From positions 1,340,501-1,404,500 of the forward strand of contig NC_092561.1 of the NCBI RefSeq assembly GCF_037975245.1: a DNA stretch of 64,000 nt. The letters run 5' to 3'. The notes below the pieces were generated by a model. That model searched no databases and was not told where the DNA came from. It was given only the letters and a program-made list of their open reading frames with translations. The stretch's first letter is position 1, and each line of letters opens with the position of its first letter. The stretch comes from Apostichopus japonicus. Lineage: Eukaryota; Echinodermata; Holothuroidea; Aspidochirotida; Stichopodidae. Below are positions 24,861-44,665 of this stretch, piece after piece. Position numbers and translations under genes: made by a program.

Positions 24861-27800
24861 TAAAGATTGGTATGGTTAGTTAGCAAATTAACCTGTCGCT
24901 CTTGAATTATCTTATCGCTAGGTGTATTTTTAAAGTCTTTTTGAAAACTGTGTATGTGAGTTACAGGTAATGTAGGCTAAGTGAGTTCATTTTGTAAAAC
25001 TATGCTTCACTTGCAAAATGTTGACTATTTGCATTGTTTGAAATTTTAAAGGCAGATTTATGGGGTTTGAAAATTACTGTCGGTCAGATGTCCATCAGTG
25101 AACAGAAACAGTTACCATTAGACAGTTTCTGTGTCACAAAGTTAAAAACTTTGCTAGCTGCACATTTCTAGAGGAACTGGGCAACAGTTTGATCTTTGGG
25201 GTTATTAAAGGTAAACTGACACTTTTGCATTCTGAGTGTTGCAAAATAGGTGTGAGAAATCTATTGATATCAATAGTAGTTAAGATCATAGATGTGAGGT
25301 ATATAGTCATTTCAATAGCAGTTGTGATCATATACAACCTATGCTGACGTAAGAAAAAACACACACATAATCGCACTTCAATCTTGCTTTGTTTTGATGT
25401 GAAAGTACAGCACGTGTGCAAATTTCCTTCTTCCTTCGAGAATACAATGCTAAGCAGTCACATGTGTGTGGGAGAAGGTGAATGGGTTGTTCCTATACAT
25501 TCTTCATGACAGTTTAGAGTTTCAGCTTACTTTGGAATATCTTACAGTTTGGAAGACTATTGCAGATGAGAAAACCATGGATATACCCAAGGATGCAAAA
25601 CCCACCTTACTTTAGCTGGTCAGGGATTGAAACCATAACCTCCCATATGCTGATAGGTTTCATTGCTTCTAATGCCACTGCCATTTTCCGCACTCAATCA
25701 TATATAGAGCACTGGTATAACATGAAACATGATTGGTCATGGAAATTATGAAGTCGTCTAGGGCTCGAACCTCCCATATGCGGATAGGTTTCATTGCTTC
25801 TACATACCACTGCCATTTTCCACTCAATCATATATAAAGCACTGGTATTAAATGAAACATGATTGGTCAAAGAAATTATGAGGTCCTCTAGGGCTCGAAC
25901 CTCCCATATGCTGATAGGTTTCATTGCTTCTATTACCACTGCCATTTTCCATTCAATCATATATACAGGTAAAGCACTGGTATTAAATGAAACATGATTG
26001 GTCAAAGAAATTATGAGGTCCTCTAGGGCTCGAACCTCCCATATGCTGATAGGTTTCATTGCTTCTATTACCACTGCCATTTTCCATTCAATCATATATA
26101 CAGGTAAAGCACTGGTATTAAATGAAACATGATTGGTGAAGGAAATTATGAGGTCCTCTAGGGCTCGAACCTCCCATATGCTGATAGGTTTCATTGCTTA
26201 TAAATGCCACTGCCTGTAAACACTCAACCATATAAGGGTTTTATGCGGCCTGTGTAACTTTGTAATAACGGCAAAGACGAAATGTGTATACTTTGGTAGG
26301 ATATTTCAACATGTCATATTAGAACTTTGAGATCTATTATTTCCAATTTTAATAAAATAGTTTAATTTCTAATGCAGGAATAAGTACATCTTTAGGTATT
26401 CCAAGCCTTGAATTTCGGATCGGTATAGTGAAACAAAATTGGTATTGGGCCTTAAAAATGAATATTCAGTTATATATGTAAATAATACATACAAACGATC
26501 AGGGGGTAGGGAGAAGAGATTGGGGTCTGTGTATATATGCATCCAGTTAATATGTTTGCTGTGGAATCCTGTAAACTTCTAAGTAACAGTGTTCCATTTC
26601 TATTTCTGGTTTTCAGATATAAATACCTTGATATTTTCACCTTGACTTATACATTCCACAATGTTACATATGTTATAATTAAAAGGGTCATTGAAATTCA
26701 TATTTTTAACACAAAACCATTAGGAGGAGGAGGAGGAGGAGGAGGAGGAGGAGGAGGAGGAGGAGGAGAGGGTGATATCATATTGAATGTTTTGTTTTCC
26801 TGGGTATCAAAAAAATTCATTTCTGCAGCATCTGGATGTATCTCAATGGAGAAAGTATCTAATTACAAACTGTTAATTTATGAGTTATGAATTTATGAAT
26901 ATTAAATGGGCTGGAATCAAAATGATATCCAATTTTGTTACTATCCTGTATTGTGCTTTGTTGTTCAAGCTATTTGTGTGTGTCAGTTCTTTTTCTTTCT
27001 TCATTGGGGGTGAGGGGGGGGGGGGTTGGGGGCATGAAGTCAGAAAGTGATGGTCACATAATCCCATCAGTGTCATCAAACTATTTTTTGTGACATTCCA
27101 AAAACATTCAGTAAATGGGGAATTCAGGACACCCGTGGAAATGCTAACATGTCCCAATAAATTCATGTCACCCTCAAAATTGTCTCATTTCATCCTGATG
27201 CTCCTCCTGTCCCTTCCCACCCCCCCCCCGCCCCCATTCACACCTTTTGCACGCATTTTTTTCTGAAGCATATTGTGAAAAGGGGAATACATTATTATTT
27301 ATCCCATGTTGTGCCAGCTTTGCTAAACGCGGAATATGTGTAGGTTACTCAAATCCTTAGTAGAAATTCTCCTTATTTTTTATCATCAACTATTAACTGT
27401 GATGTATCAACCTTTCTTTCAACCTACTTCCCTCAACGGTTATGTCTGTGTTAACTGATTGGTTCCACGGTCGATCCAAGCTGTTAAGAAGTAGGGGTGT
27501 GCCCATTGGGTCGTAGAAGACGACTCCCATGTAAGGGAGTCTGGTCATCCGCCCCCCCCCCTCCCCCCCCCAAGATAAAATGTCAAATTTGGTGCATTCG
27601 TAGTCATATTTCGAATATAGATTCAATTTATTTTATTTAATTAGTTCAAATCGCATGGTTGTGCTAATAACTATTTTGAACTTTTTGTGTGGGTTTGGAA
27701 AAGGGTAGGGGGGGTGAGGAATCTTTCAACCCATATACCAATCCCCCCCCCCCCCCCCCGTTGGATCCACACCATGTTGTTGCTGTCTTTCTTGTTTTGA

Positions 27801-28110
27801 CTACATTTGTAGAATTGAATTCTTTCTGTTTATCAGTGAATCGTATGACCTTTCTTTGTGGAACGAATCTTGCATGAATGATCAATATCAAAAGATGACA
27901 AGTTTACTGCGCTTTGTCTACGGGGTTGTCTAAATATTAATAACAGAAATGAATATAGTGCTATTTTATGCCTCAGAGTTATTTAATACAAATAAATGAA
28001 TCAACGTATTTGGTACCTAAATAGTGTACAGGCTTTAATACATTAAACCTGTTGTGAAAACAGAAGTAGTACGGGGAAGAAAAGGCCCCAAAAACAACAC
28101 ACCTGCAAAC
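24861..28110. other. Intergenic stretch between calcyphosin-2 and the Tie-like gene
   Basis: I see no exon with family similarity here. It holds the 134 bp minisatellite (25590-26215), an AGG trinucleotide run at 26722-26768, G or C homopolymer tracts near 27016, 27224, 27552 and 27746, and otherwise AT-rich unique sequence. The promoter of the Tie-like gene should lie at its right end, but no clear motif was recognised. Confidence 0.5.
25590..26215. repeat. Minisatellite, about 134 bp unit, five copies
   Basis: The unit contains CTCCCATATGCTGATAGG, TTTCATTGCTTCT, CACTGCCATTTTCC and AATGAAACATGATTGGTCA, and ends with a CTAGGGCTCGAAC-like stretch. A minus-strand frame of 166 codons crosses four units and is a repeat artefact. 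Confidence 0.9.
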
Positions 28111-35282
<7,172 letters not shown>

Positions 35283-36800
35283 GGGATATCTTCTTTGACT
35301 TTATAAATTGTATATGATAATAATGTATCCTTCTTTCGGGACGAGTGGACTGTTTTTTCTTATATAATTGCTCTTACTTTATACACTTACATATAACAGT
35401 CGAAACAGAATGGAAACCATAACAGAAAACACAAAAAACACAACAAAAAAAGTGTATTTCACAAATACACGTAATTAAAATTCTCCAATTTTGTAGAGAA
35501 AAAATATCATTATATTCGGTCAGGAATTGATAATTTCATCAACATTTTTCAGCCACGATAATAAGAAGTACAGATATATCAACGGATTGTATTAAAAGGT
35601 AATAGGCCTATATAGAAGTCTGGATATCAGCACGCCATTCCAAAAAAAAGAAGATCCACGTTTAGTAACGCGGCCTTCCAATCCTTAATTCCATATCATG
35701 CATCAGTGAATAATCACACTAGCTCTACAAACAGTACTACCTAACACCCCACCATACGGTATTCATTAATAACGGAATAACTGACTATAGTCAACAATCA
35801 GTGTATGGATGGAATGACTTTGTAGTTGGGGGTTGGTTCTTGTCTGCAGTCAATTGAAATATGCGACATAAAGATTTATTCGGAGAATGAATTTGAACTT
35901 CAAAATGAAACAGAGTAATACACGGGAAGGAATTGTTTTTCAAACAATTTGTAACAAAGACTGCTATTGAAATAACCGCGTGTTATGAATCAAGGTGACG
36001 TCATGATCGCACGATTGCATTCCCACTGAACGTTAAGGGGACTGACGCCTGCATCAGTTAACTGTGAACAACGTTTAGTTCATGTCTTGTATGCTTCTTG
36101 AATAGCGCCAACTTATATATTCGTAAAATCATTTTTTTTGGAGTATTTTTTTTATATATAAATTTGACATAAGTTTGATAGCTATAATTTTCTTTGTTAT
36201 TTTCTATAATGATTTGGGCAAATTGGCATACACAAAAAAAAAATCGATAATTAAACGGCACTGGTAAAAAATTATCTGTGAAATTTGTCTTTTGTTGATG
36301 TTATCGTTCTTGTTATTGTTATTGCTGTTGTCATTTTCATTGCGTTTTTTACAATAAATTGTATACTTTGAGCAACAGTAGCCTAGGTACCTTGTAAGAC
36401 AATATATGTCCGAATGGACTTCATGATAGAGTCATACCTAAGTCATACCTAAGTCATACCTAAGTCATACTTAAAGTCATACCTAAGTCATACCTAAAGT
36501 CATACATGACCTTAAGTCATACTAGATCGGTCATCATGGGCGCAGGGGCCCAATTTAATTGGGACGGGGCGGGGGTGGTTGCTGTCACGATTTCCCCGAA
36601 AAGTGTAACCATAATAGAATGGCGTACTGCTGACACCCCCCCCCCCCTCACCTTTGGCTTCGTTATAAGCAATATGCCAACAGTGATACATTTGATAACA
36701 TCGTCTTGGACAGAGAAAGAAACCATGGGGTGCCAACTGCGTCAAAACTCCACAACATCAATATCGGATTAGTCGGCAAGCTTAGAACGTTAGTTTAATT
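35283..36800. other. Spacer after the Tie-like gene
   Basis: AT-rich sequence without recognisable exons. An AATAAA at about 36353 on the plus strand is a possible poly(A) signal, though it is over 1 kb beyond the stop. A short direct array of AGTCATACCTA units lies at 36429-36525. Confidence 0.4.
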
Positions 36801-36931
36801 ACCTGAGGATGAGTTTTGATTCTTTAGTACTGCCTCTCGTCAAACAAGATATTTACAGTTTTTTGTTCAGTGCCCGAAACAATATCAGCATATTGCCCGA
36901 ATGTTTACCCCCTGCTACCTCATACGAAACT

Positions 36932-37850
36932 TATTCATGCTGTAAATCTCGAGTAGGTTTGATTATGGCAAATTCTCTTCTACTTGGTGAAGCTACATCC
37001 CAACTATCGAGATTGCAAAAGATCCAAAACACGGCTGCTCGAATCGTCGATAGGGCGAGCAGGTTTACCCCAAACACTCTTATACTGTAAGAACTACACT
37101 GGTTACCAATAACAATCCGTATTGACTATAAAATCCTCATTCTAGCTTTTCGTGCCATTAAAACTGGTACCAGTGGCGGAGCCAGGGGTATTGGTCAGGA
37201 GGAGCGAGAATGGTCTGTAGGGGCGCTTTCTTCACTATCTAAGCGGAGGTTGGCGCTTAGAGGACAGAATTTTTTTTTGAGTAAAGATACTCCCTAGATC
37301 GCCGGAAATTACCCTTTCCGGGCCTGGCTAATTTGCAGATAAACGAAGAATAAATAGGTGTCATCGCCAAATTACACCAACAAAATGTGACAAATGTCAA
37401 TATGTTGATGAGAGCGCAATAAAAAAATCAATAATCGCGAATAAGTAAAAAAGTGGTAAAGAGCTGAAAAGGGCGCCAGCAGTCCATTTGAGTCCGTCAG
37501 GGGGGGGGGCCTTCGCCCCCCCCCCCCGACTGTATGGACTCTCCGCCACTGACTATGGTACCCCAACCTACCTTAATGTTCTCTACACATCAACAAGCTA
37601 AATGTAAGCCAATACGTTCGCATTATCAATTTCAACTTCAGATTCCAATGCCAGGTACAATATCTTTCGGTGACCGTTTAAACATGGTCTTAAAACTCAT
37701 ATTTTATTCACGACGTTTTCTATTCCTATCTTTCTCTTCTGTCATCACCTGTAAAGTTCGCATTGAGCAACTTTAGTTGGATTCTGCGCTATATAAGTCC
37801 ATGAAGGTTCACCTTCATGATAAGACTAACTATTATTAAAAATTATTATT
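36932..37850 (+). pseudogene. LINE reverse-transcriptase 3' remnant, split by a MITE
   Basis: Degenerate frames encode LSRLQKIQNTAARIVDRASR, then, after an in-frame stop, ELHWLPITIRIDYKILILAF. This is the well-known thumb/C-terminal signature of non-LTR reverse transcriptases of the CR1/L2/Jockey kind. The copy is cut at 37171 by a MITE and resumes after 37551 with a tail that reads KHGLKTHIL and ends in GCGCTATATAAG, also typical. Stops and frame changes show that it is dead. Confidence 0.8.
37171..37551. mobile_element. hAT-type MITE, CAGTGGCGGAGC family, copy 2
   Basis: A 381 bp element with CAGTGGCGGAGCC on the left and CTCCGCCACTG on the right, inserted in the LINE remnant. Flanks ACTGGTAC and ACTATGGTAC look like an 8 bp duplication with a later 2 bp change. 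The internal AGATCGCCGGAAAT and GCGCCAGCAGTCCATTTGA motifs match the other copies. Confidence 0.85.
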
Positions 37851-38450
37851 AGTAGTATTATTTATGTTGCACCGGATACACCCTTTATAGGTGTTTGTAA
37901 TTTATTTTTGTTTATCTGTAATGTATCGTAAGGTCAACACATAGTCACCGATACAGAGGTAACAAGCGGGCACAGCGGATGAATGTACATGTGTATTGAC
38001 TAAGAAACATGCAATGCGTTTGTAATGCCATTATATCAACACCGTATAATTACTACATATATATTCCACTATGAGGTCTGCTAACCAAACAACGATTTCA
38101 ATCTGTTTTTTTTTTCTCGATTTGACGAAACAAAAAGCAAAGAAATATACAAAATACTAGTCAGTCATGCAAGTCATAAAAAATTGACACTTTGAAGGAG
38201 ACTGATGTAAATTGGAATGAAGGAAATGTGTCATCTATACAACATTTATTTATCTGTATGAAACCATAAATATAAATACAAGGATTTGACCGATTTTCGT
38301 CCTGGAAGAATGACCCTGATGATGTCAGGAATGGTTTTTCCTCCTATTTTCAAGATCCAAGAAATGATTGAACAATATTTTCACCGAAGCACACGACGTA
38401 TACAAGTATCAAGTTATAATGTATGTATATTAGATCCTCCTGTAAGCAGG

Positions 38451-38653
38451 AACTCGCGAAGAAGCCTCATTGGCTTATCAAAGCTGCAAGCTGACCGAAG
38501 CCAGTCTCTTACATTCATTTTTAACGTCCATGATTATGAATTGTTAATTGTCAACAACTCTGTAACTGGACGACATACATTAATCTTGGAGTGACTCGAA
38601 CCGGGGACCTTATGATTGAAAGGCACCGGCGTTAACCACTGAGCCAACACTCC
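38451..38653 (-). mobile_element. tRNA-derived SINE, family A, copy 2
   Basis: Reverse-strand copy of the 33128-33324 element. Its tRNA-like head is 38653-38588 with perfect GGAGTG/CACTCC ends and B-box GGTTCGAGTC. The body ends in the same GAAGCCTCATTGG-containing stretch read in reverse. Confidence 0.75.
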
Positions 38654-39143
38654 ACATAATGAAGGGAATTTCATCAGCGCGTAAAAAACTGTTGTACCAC
38701 ATCCTTATAAGATTATTCAGTTTATGCATGAGCGTGGAAAAATATGTGGGGGGAGGGGTGGACCTGGCATATTTATGAACGTTTTACTACAAAATATAGG
38801 AATTAAGAAAACAAAAAATAGAACCTTGTGAGCATCATAGCAAAATGACTAAAGAAAATACCGATAACTATTTTGTAGATTTTGTAGTCAATCTGTTTTA
38901 TGGCTTTACTCTTCACCAGTGCTTTTAATAGTTTTTCGATCTCATATTCCTGTATATATCTGTAAATGGTATATTTATTTACTGTTTTATGTATCTACTG
39001 TTTAATGCCATTGTATATTCTAGATTGTTTGTAAAGCGCACAGATGCATCGCTCGTAGTGCGCTATATAAGATTTTATTTACATTACATTACAACTAACA
39101 TTTCAATCTTTATATGAGTAAATGAATTATTGACTGGCAAATT

Positions 39144-39144
<1 letters not shown>

Positions 39145-39184
<40 letters not shown>

Positions 39185-39209
39185 TATATATATATATATA
39201 TATATAGAT

Positions 39210-39267
<58 letters not shown>
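39145..39267. repeat. (AT)n microsatellite
   Basis: About 120 bp of AT dinucleotide with a few TAGATA interruptions in intergenic DNA. Confidence 0.95.
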
Positions 39268-39270
<3 letters not shown>

Positions 39271-40558
39271 CCATTAAACTATACATATTGAATATGGGTA
39301 TTGGATGCACTAGAGGGCATCATGGGGCAATCGCTTGCCACTAGAGAACAAATACATTTAAATTGTAAACCACGGTCAAAGAAGGCGTACCAGGATCAGG
39401 TCCGTGCAAAGATGTACATCCTCTCCTTCATATGAGGATGGATCTATATGACAAATTCTGCTGTTGGAGCGTCGCGAATTCTGCCCATATGGTACGTATA
39501 ATCTTCACCGTCAAGACCCCATCTACTCCTACAAACATACAAGCACACATACATAAAGACAAAAAAAAAGGTTTCCACTCTGAGCTGCAGTGATTCCTCT
39601 TGAAACAATTTATCAAATGAAGCGTATTTTTAACATCGAGGACAAGCTATCTACATATATACATTTATATAACGATATAGATTTACTGAAAACTTAATCC
39701 AAATTCATTTTACACAATTCCTTGCTTCTGTTGTAATTAAAACCAAGTACACATGCCTCTCGCTCGCCCTCTCTTGCTTGTTTGCCGGCCCGTTTAACGT
39801 CTGTTTGTCCAATTTTTTTCTCTCCATTGAAGTGCTCCCTCTATTGTCTATCTCTGTGAGTCCTTCCAAGAATGTCTGGCTGTTTGGACGTCGGTATAGT
39901 GCCCACAATTACTGTCACCATATTGCGTTGTGATCCCCTTGAAATTGCTGGTTTTCGATTACTCGAGCACGTAGTTGTCCTATAATTATCATTAAAAACA
40001 TCAAGTTAATATTTTTGTTTTTTGTTTTGTTTTGATTTGAAGAGATAAAAACAAAAATGATAAAATGGTCATAAAGACAGAACCATCTTCATTTGTGAAC
40101 AGCTTCTTTTTTTAATATTAATTTTTTATGATATTCTTCTTCGTATTTTGTTGTTGTTATCTCTGTATCGGGATCTTCAATGAATCTCAGAAGACGCTTT
40201 GATGTTCCATTTTGTTCCAATTTATAGCCCCATTAATATGTCATAGCGCCATTCTTTTGCTATATATACAGGTACCGCTCCACAATTAAAGTAGTGTACA
40301 ACCGCTCAGAGAAAAGAGGTAAAAGTACCTAATGTAATGCTTGGTTAAACATATTATCAGTTACCAACATTGTTTGTTCTGCATTTATGTGAAATTGCAT
40401 TTAAATGTGAATTTAAAGTACAGATGGTGTGAATATAGGGAAGATCGAACTATGTTAAAACCATTTTAGAAAATCTTTGGTTAAATGTTGATATTACTCC
40501 GAGCCAGCAGATGGAAGGGTGGGGGTTCAGTATGCTAAACTTGCTCCTCATCTAGCTC

Positions 40559-41816
40559 CAATGGCGGCGGAACCGGGGGGGCTTGGGGGGGCTCCGCCCC
40601 CCAATGAAAAAGTCGAGGGGGCAAATGCATGATAAGCCCCCCAATATTTACCAAGGCTCCGAAACGTGCATCTGCCCATTTTTCAATGCATACTTGTCGA
40701 TCTGTCCGATGCACACGTAAACTATATAGGTGTAATAATTTTAGTAAATGCTGGGGGACCCTCGGCCCGTCCCCTGGCTATAGACCACATTGTCACTCCA
40801 ACCGCGTCTTCTTGTAATAAGCTAAACGCTACACTCATCAAAATTTGCGTTATGAGTACACGCAAGGCGTGGAACATGGCTTTATGTTTAAACGCAATCA
40901 ATTATTAAACGAACAAAAACACAATATTAGCATTTCACCTATACTGTATAGGGTACATGCATTCATGACATGATGGCAGTGCTAGGTCATAGAAATTTGT
41001 TGGCAACTGCACATGGTTTTGGAATTACCCATTTGTTGACATTAAGAAATGCTTTCTGTTTTTTCTTATGACAGTTATTTAATTCAGGGGCGTCGGAGCC
41101 GGTACGGGCAGGTCCGGTGAACGCCGGACCAATATTCATGACGCAAAAAAAAAAAAAAAAAGTAGGACTAAAAATTGGAAAAAAAAATCTCGGAGGTAAA
41201 TGTTTCAATAATTTTCAATAATGATGACGGCAAGTAGGCTAAGTGTGACTACTCTGGCATGACAGGGGTCTTGTTTTCAAGCTCGGGAAGTGCCATTTCC
41301 TGCAATCTGTCAGGCATATTTTCAAAATTTTCTCCATTACGCTACGCGCCAACCATGGTGGCGCGTAGCGTTGTTTGACCTACCAAACTTCCCTCCGGTA
41401 ATTATGATAGTTGGCCACACTCTGAGCCGCCGTACCAATCAAAAATAGCTTCCGACGCCCTTGTCATTATTGCATTTAATTGCAAGTAGTAATTTACTAC
41501 ACTCAAAAACGTCTTTGCCAGTACACGTTGAGTAATAGCTACTCTCTTAAAACACCATCGAATATACAAATTACAATGTTTTTACAGATTTTTACGTGCA
41601 ATCTGAGAAATTGCAGGCTTGAGACCCATGTTTTAGGGCTAGGTATTCGCAGCATAAAACACTCGGGAAGTGCCATTTCCGGCCATCTGGGGGGTTTGAA
41701 AAACCCCAAATTTTCTTGTACGCTCCGCGCCAACCGATGGTGGCGCTCCGCTTAGATAGTCTCCACATATTAGCCCCCCCCCCCCCCCCAATAATTTTTC
41801 CGTTCCGCCGCGCCTG
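40559..41816. mobile_element. hAT-like element, GGCGGCGGAACC family, copy 1, with nested insertion
   Basis: An exact 8 bp duplication TCTAGCTC (40551-40558 and 41817-41824) frames a 1258 bp element beginning CAATGGCGGCGGAACC and ending GTTCCGCCGCGCCTG. The first roughly 250 bp and last roughly 320 bp match the element at 57913-59038, but the middles differ. A second element (41086-41462) is nested inside. No transposase frame is present. Confidence 0.85.
41086..41462. mobile_element. Nested MITE with GGGGCGTCGGAGC ends
   Basis: The left end CAGGGGCGTCGGAGCC and right end GCTTCCGACGCCCTTG are inverted, about 377 bp apart, inside the larger hAT-like element. The target duplication is not clear: ATTTAATT precedes the left end and recurs 12 bases after the right end. 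Confidence 0.6.
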
Positions 41817-42326
41817 TCTAGCTCAAAATATAAACGGTCCATGATATGGAAGTTTGCAAGTGCCATTATAGGCCAAGATCTGAGCTATCATGTGGTGGGT
41901 AGGATATCCCAGTTGAAAAACTTCTATCTATGCTTTGGCAGGTCTTGAAAGTGGCCAGTTTAGTGTGTAAGTCAATGGAACAATTACTTGTGGTGCCAGA
42001 CCTACATGATCACTCCGTTCTCACCATATTCCCCTTCCACTCCTAAATGGTGGATTACCACTTTTGTAATTACTCCCTATATCCACCTTTCTCTTCAATA
42101 TAGACTTCCTTCATATCATTGTAAGAGCGACTCAATATTTCTCTATAAAAACATTCTTGAATCGAACAAAACTTATCATATGGACAGATATAAAGAGAGC
42201 AGACATATGTAAAAGAATATAATAGTTTGTTTTAAATTCTTGCTATAAAACTTGTAGCTAGTTATAAAAAGGAAAACACACACATTGGATAACGGTAGGA
42301 TGGCCTGAATGTCTAATTTGACTTAC

Positions 42327-42944
42327 CAATAAATACGTTTCACCCAGCATATCCTGAAATTAAAATAAAAACAGATAATGAAAAACATAAACCGGTACAT
42401 GGTAGTTTCAGGTCATACTTGGGAAGAGGGAGGTCTAAGCTCTCAAATACCCCCCCCCCTCCCAATGGCAATTTTTTTCTGACCAAACAAAGCATTCCCT
42501 CCCCCCCCCCACCACCTTTTAAAAAGAAGTCTAGCTAAAACCCCTGTTTCAAACCCAAGTACTGCAGTAATTTACCTTTCCCCACATATTTCTTTCCCCT
42601 CTCTTTTTCTATAAACCCTAATGACCCCCCCTCCCCCCCCCAATACACCAGTCATGTTTTACTGTATGCAAATTATGTCTTAGTTTCTCTTAGTTTCTAT
42701 TAGCTCATATGATGGTCAAACGAGATTCGAAACACATTATAAATATAATACCAGGATTTTACTTACGCGCTTGGCTTTTCCTTTATCTTGTTTCTAAAAG
42801 TAGTTAGAGAAAGAAATATCTTAATTAATTCTTTGATTGATAATATGATCTAACGTTTTTTTTCCAATAATTAAAGATAATATTTAAATCATTAGCTGAT
42901 TTCATTTTTTGTTTTTTATATATTTATGTCTTTTTTATGACTAT

Positions 42945-43028
<84 letters not shown>

Positions 43029-44665
43029 CAGTAATCAATGTCTCTATAACCACGGTCCTTACCAAAGTAATACTTTGATGATACTGGGGCAGTAGATGTG
43101 TGAAGGATGGGGTTAGTGGGTACTGGGAGGTGTATGGATGGGTATGCTTACCGTCCACTTTCTTTCGACCAGGTCTAGAATGTACCATTTCTTGCCGTTA
43201 AACAAAAATACTGGGGAGAGGAAGACAAAAGAAGTTAAAAAGAACAATTGTCTCACATTTATTATCCCCACACGATATTAGGTTTTAAAGTTAAGGTTAT
43301 TTGCGAGCAAATCATCATCTGAGTGACGTAAGGCAGGCTATTACCCCGATCTCCCTGTTCTTATTTCGCCTCAACCCCCCCCCTCTCCCTTTCTCCCATC
43401 CTCGGGTACTCCCAACCTCCCACGGTCACCTAAACTATCTCTTTGTTGACTGTGTTGTTCCCTGTGTGATGTGTTCTGCAATATTTCTTCATGTCTATAA
43501 ATCGGCACCTGTTACTTAGCCAGTTCAAAGAAAGACGAATAGGCCTACACCGGTATACCAAATTCTCATGGGATGTACAACGATCAGTTGAAGTGTCCTG
43601 GAAGGAGGGGGTAGGGAGTTGGGGGGGGGGGACTGTAGAGATAACTGGCTTAATTAGTAAAATGTTACCTTTAGAATCTTCATGGAAATTAAGCGTCCGC
43701 ACTGTATAGTGGACTGATGGAACATGCCAGGAATTATAATATAACCTGTTTGGGTAAGTCAAAATACAAGGTATATTTAAAAAGAAATAAATAAATAAAA
43801 AACTCTGTATTACCTCTAACGTAATCTTGCGTAAGACCGGGGAGGGGAAGGGGAAGGGTAAAGATGACTGTGAAAGTTATATAGGAAAATTTTCAAATCC
43901 TTAAATTATGATATTTTTAATACTTCACTCTTGGTCATGTTATACGACATGTAAGCCGATGAAAGTCTAACATTTGGTGAGATACCAGTCACACTATGTA
44001 ATCCCGTTCACACTATGTGATTCCAGCCACATTATATGTGATACCAGACACACTATATGTGATACCAGTCACACTATATGAGATACCGTTCACACTTTGT
44101 GTGATACCAGTCACACTATATGTGATACCAGTCACACTATATGTGATGCCAGTCACACTATGCGATGCCAGTCACACTATATGAGATACCAGTCACACTA
44201 TGTGATGTCAGTCACACTATATATGATACCAGTCACACAATATGTGATGCCAGTCACACTATGCGATGCCAGTCACACTATATGAGATACCAGTCACACT
44301 ATGTGATGTCAGTCACACTATGTGATGTCAGTCACACTATATATGATACCAGTCACACTATGCGATACCAGTTACACTATATGTGATGCCAGTCACACTA
44401 TATGCGATACCATTCACACTATGTGATGCCATTCACACTATATATGATGCCAGTTATACTATATGTGATACCAGTTACACTATATGATACCAGTCATACT
44501 ATACGTGATACCAGTCACACTATATGTGATACCAGTCACGCAATGTGATACCATTCACATTATTACAGGATCATAACTCCATGTTTCCCTCACCATGTTC
44601 TTTGTAGTAACTGGCTTTTTGCGACGTATTGCAACATTTCCTCACATGACGGCGTCTTCCTTCTC
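42327..44665 (-). CDS. Possible unrecognised gene: chain of five small phase-compatible exons
   Basis: On the minus strand five AG/GT-bounded segments are open in one consistent phase path: 44665-44594 (72 nt), 43701-43669 (33 nt), 43210-43152 (59 nt), 42793-42767 (27 nt) and 42353-42327 (27 nt). The donors are GTGAGG, GTAACA, GTAAGC, GTAAGT and GTAAGT. Joined, they would read ...YYKEHVRTLNFHEDSK, VFLFNGKKWYILDLVERKWT, KQDKGKAKR, DMLGETYLL. I do not recognise a domain. The FNGKK stretch only faintly recalls the Ig exon of the Tie-like gene. The first segment could instead be a further exon of the NACHT gene (phase also fits there), but then the second does not. No start or stop was found, and chance splice-like sites remain possible. 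Confidence 0.3.
42942..43028. repeat. (AT)n microsatellite
   Basis: Nearly pure AT dinucleotides about 130 bp from one of the small candidate exons. Several C runs (42451, 42503, 42628) lie in the same stretch. Confidence 0.95.
43980..44560. repeat. 21-22 bp minisatellite, about 26 copies
   Basis: The unit GATACCAGTCACACTATATGT varies in length by one to five bases, so frames shift along the array. Variants GATGCCAGTCACACTATGC and GATGTCAGTCACACTATAT recur in blocks, showing multi-unit duplications. It ends just before a candidate minus-strand exon. Confidence 0.92.

Larger units (their letters stand above)
37852..40558. other. Intergenic repeat-rich stretch
   Basis: No exon was recognised. 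It contains the reverse SINE at 38451-38653, a short LINE-tail-like piece around 39020-39075 (GTGCGCTATATAAG) and the AT array at 39145-39267. The rest is AT-rich unique sequence. Confidence 0.45.

Noticed and set aside
23865-24863. 332-codon open frame rich in CGTQSVFQQYVGP
   Set aside because: It is produced by a stop-free 29 bp minisatellite; three frames are equally open and there is no start context or splice logic.
25694-26194. 166-codon minus-strand frame
   Set aside because: It spans four units of the 134 bp minisatellite with the same peptide repeated.
36809-37090. Intact 93-residue gene
   Set aside because: It carries a reverse-transcriptase tail signature, with stops and frame breaks before and after; it is a LINE remnant.
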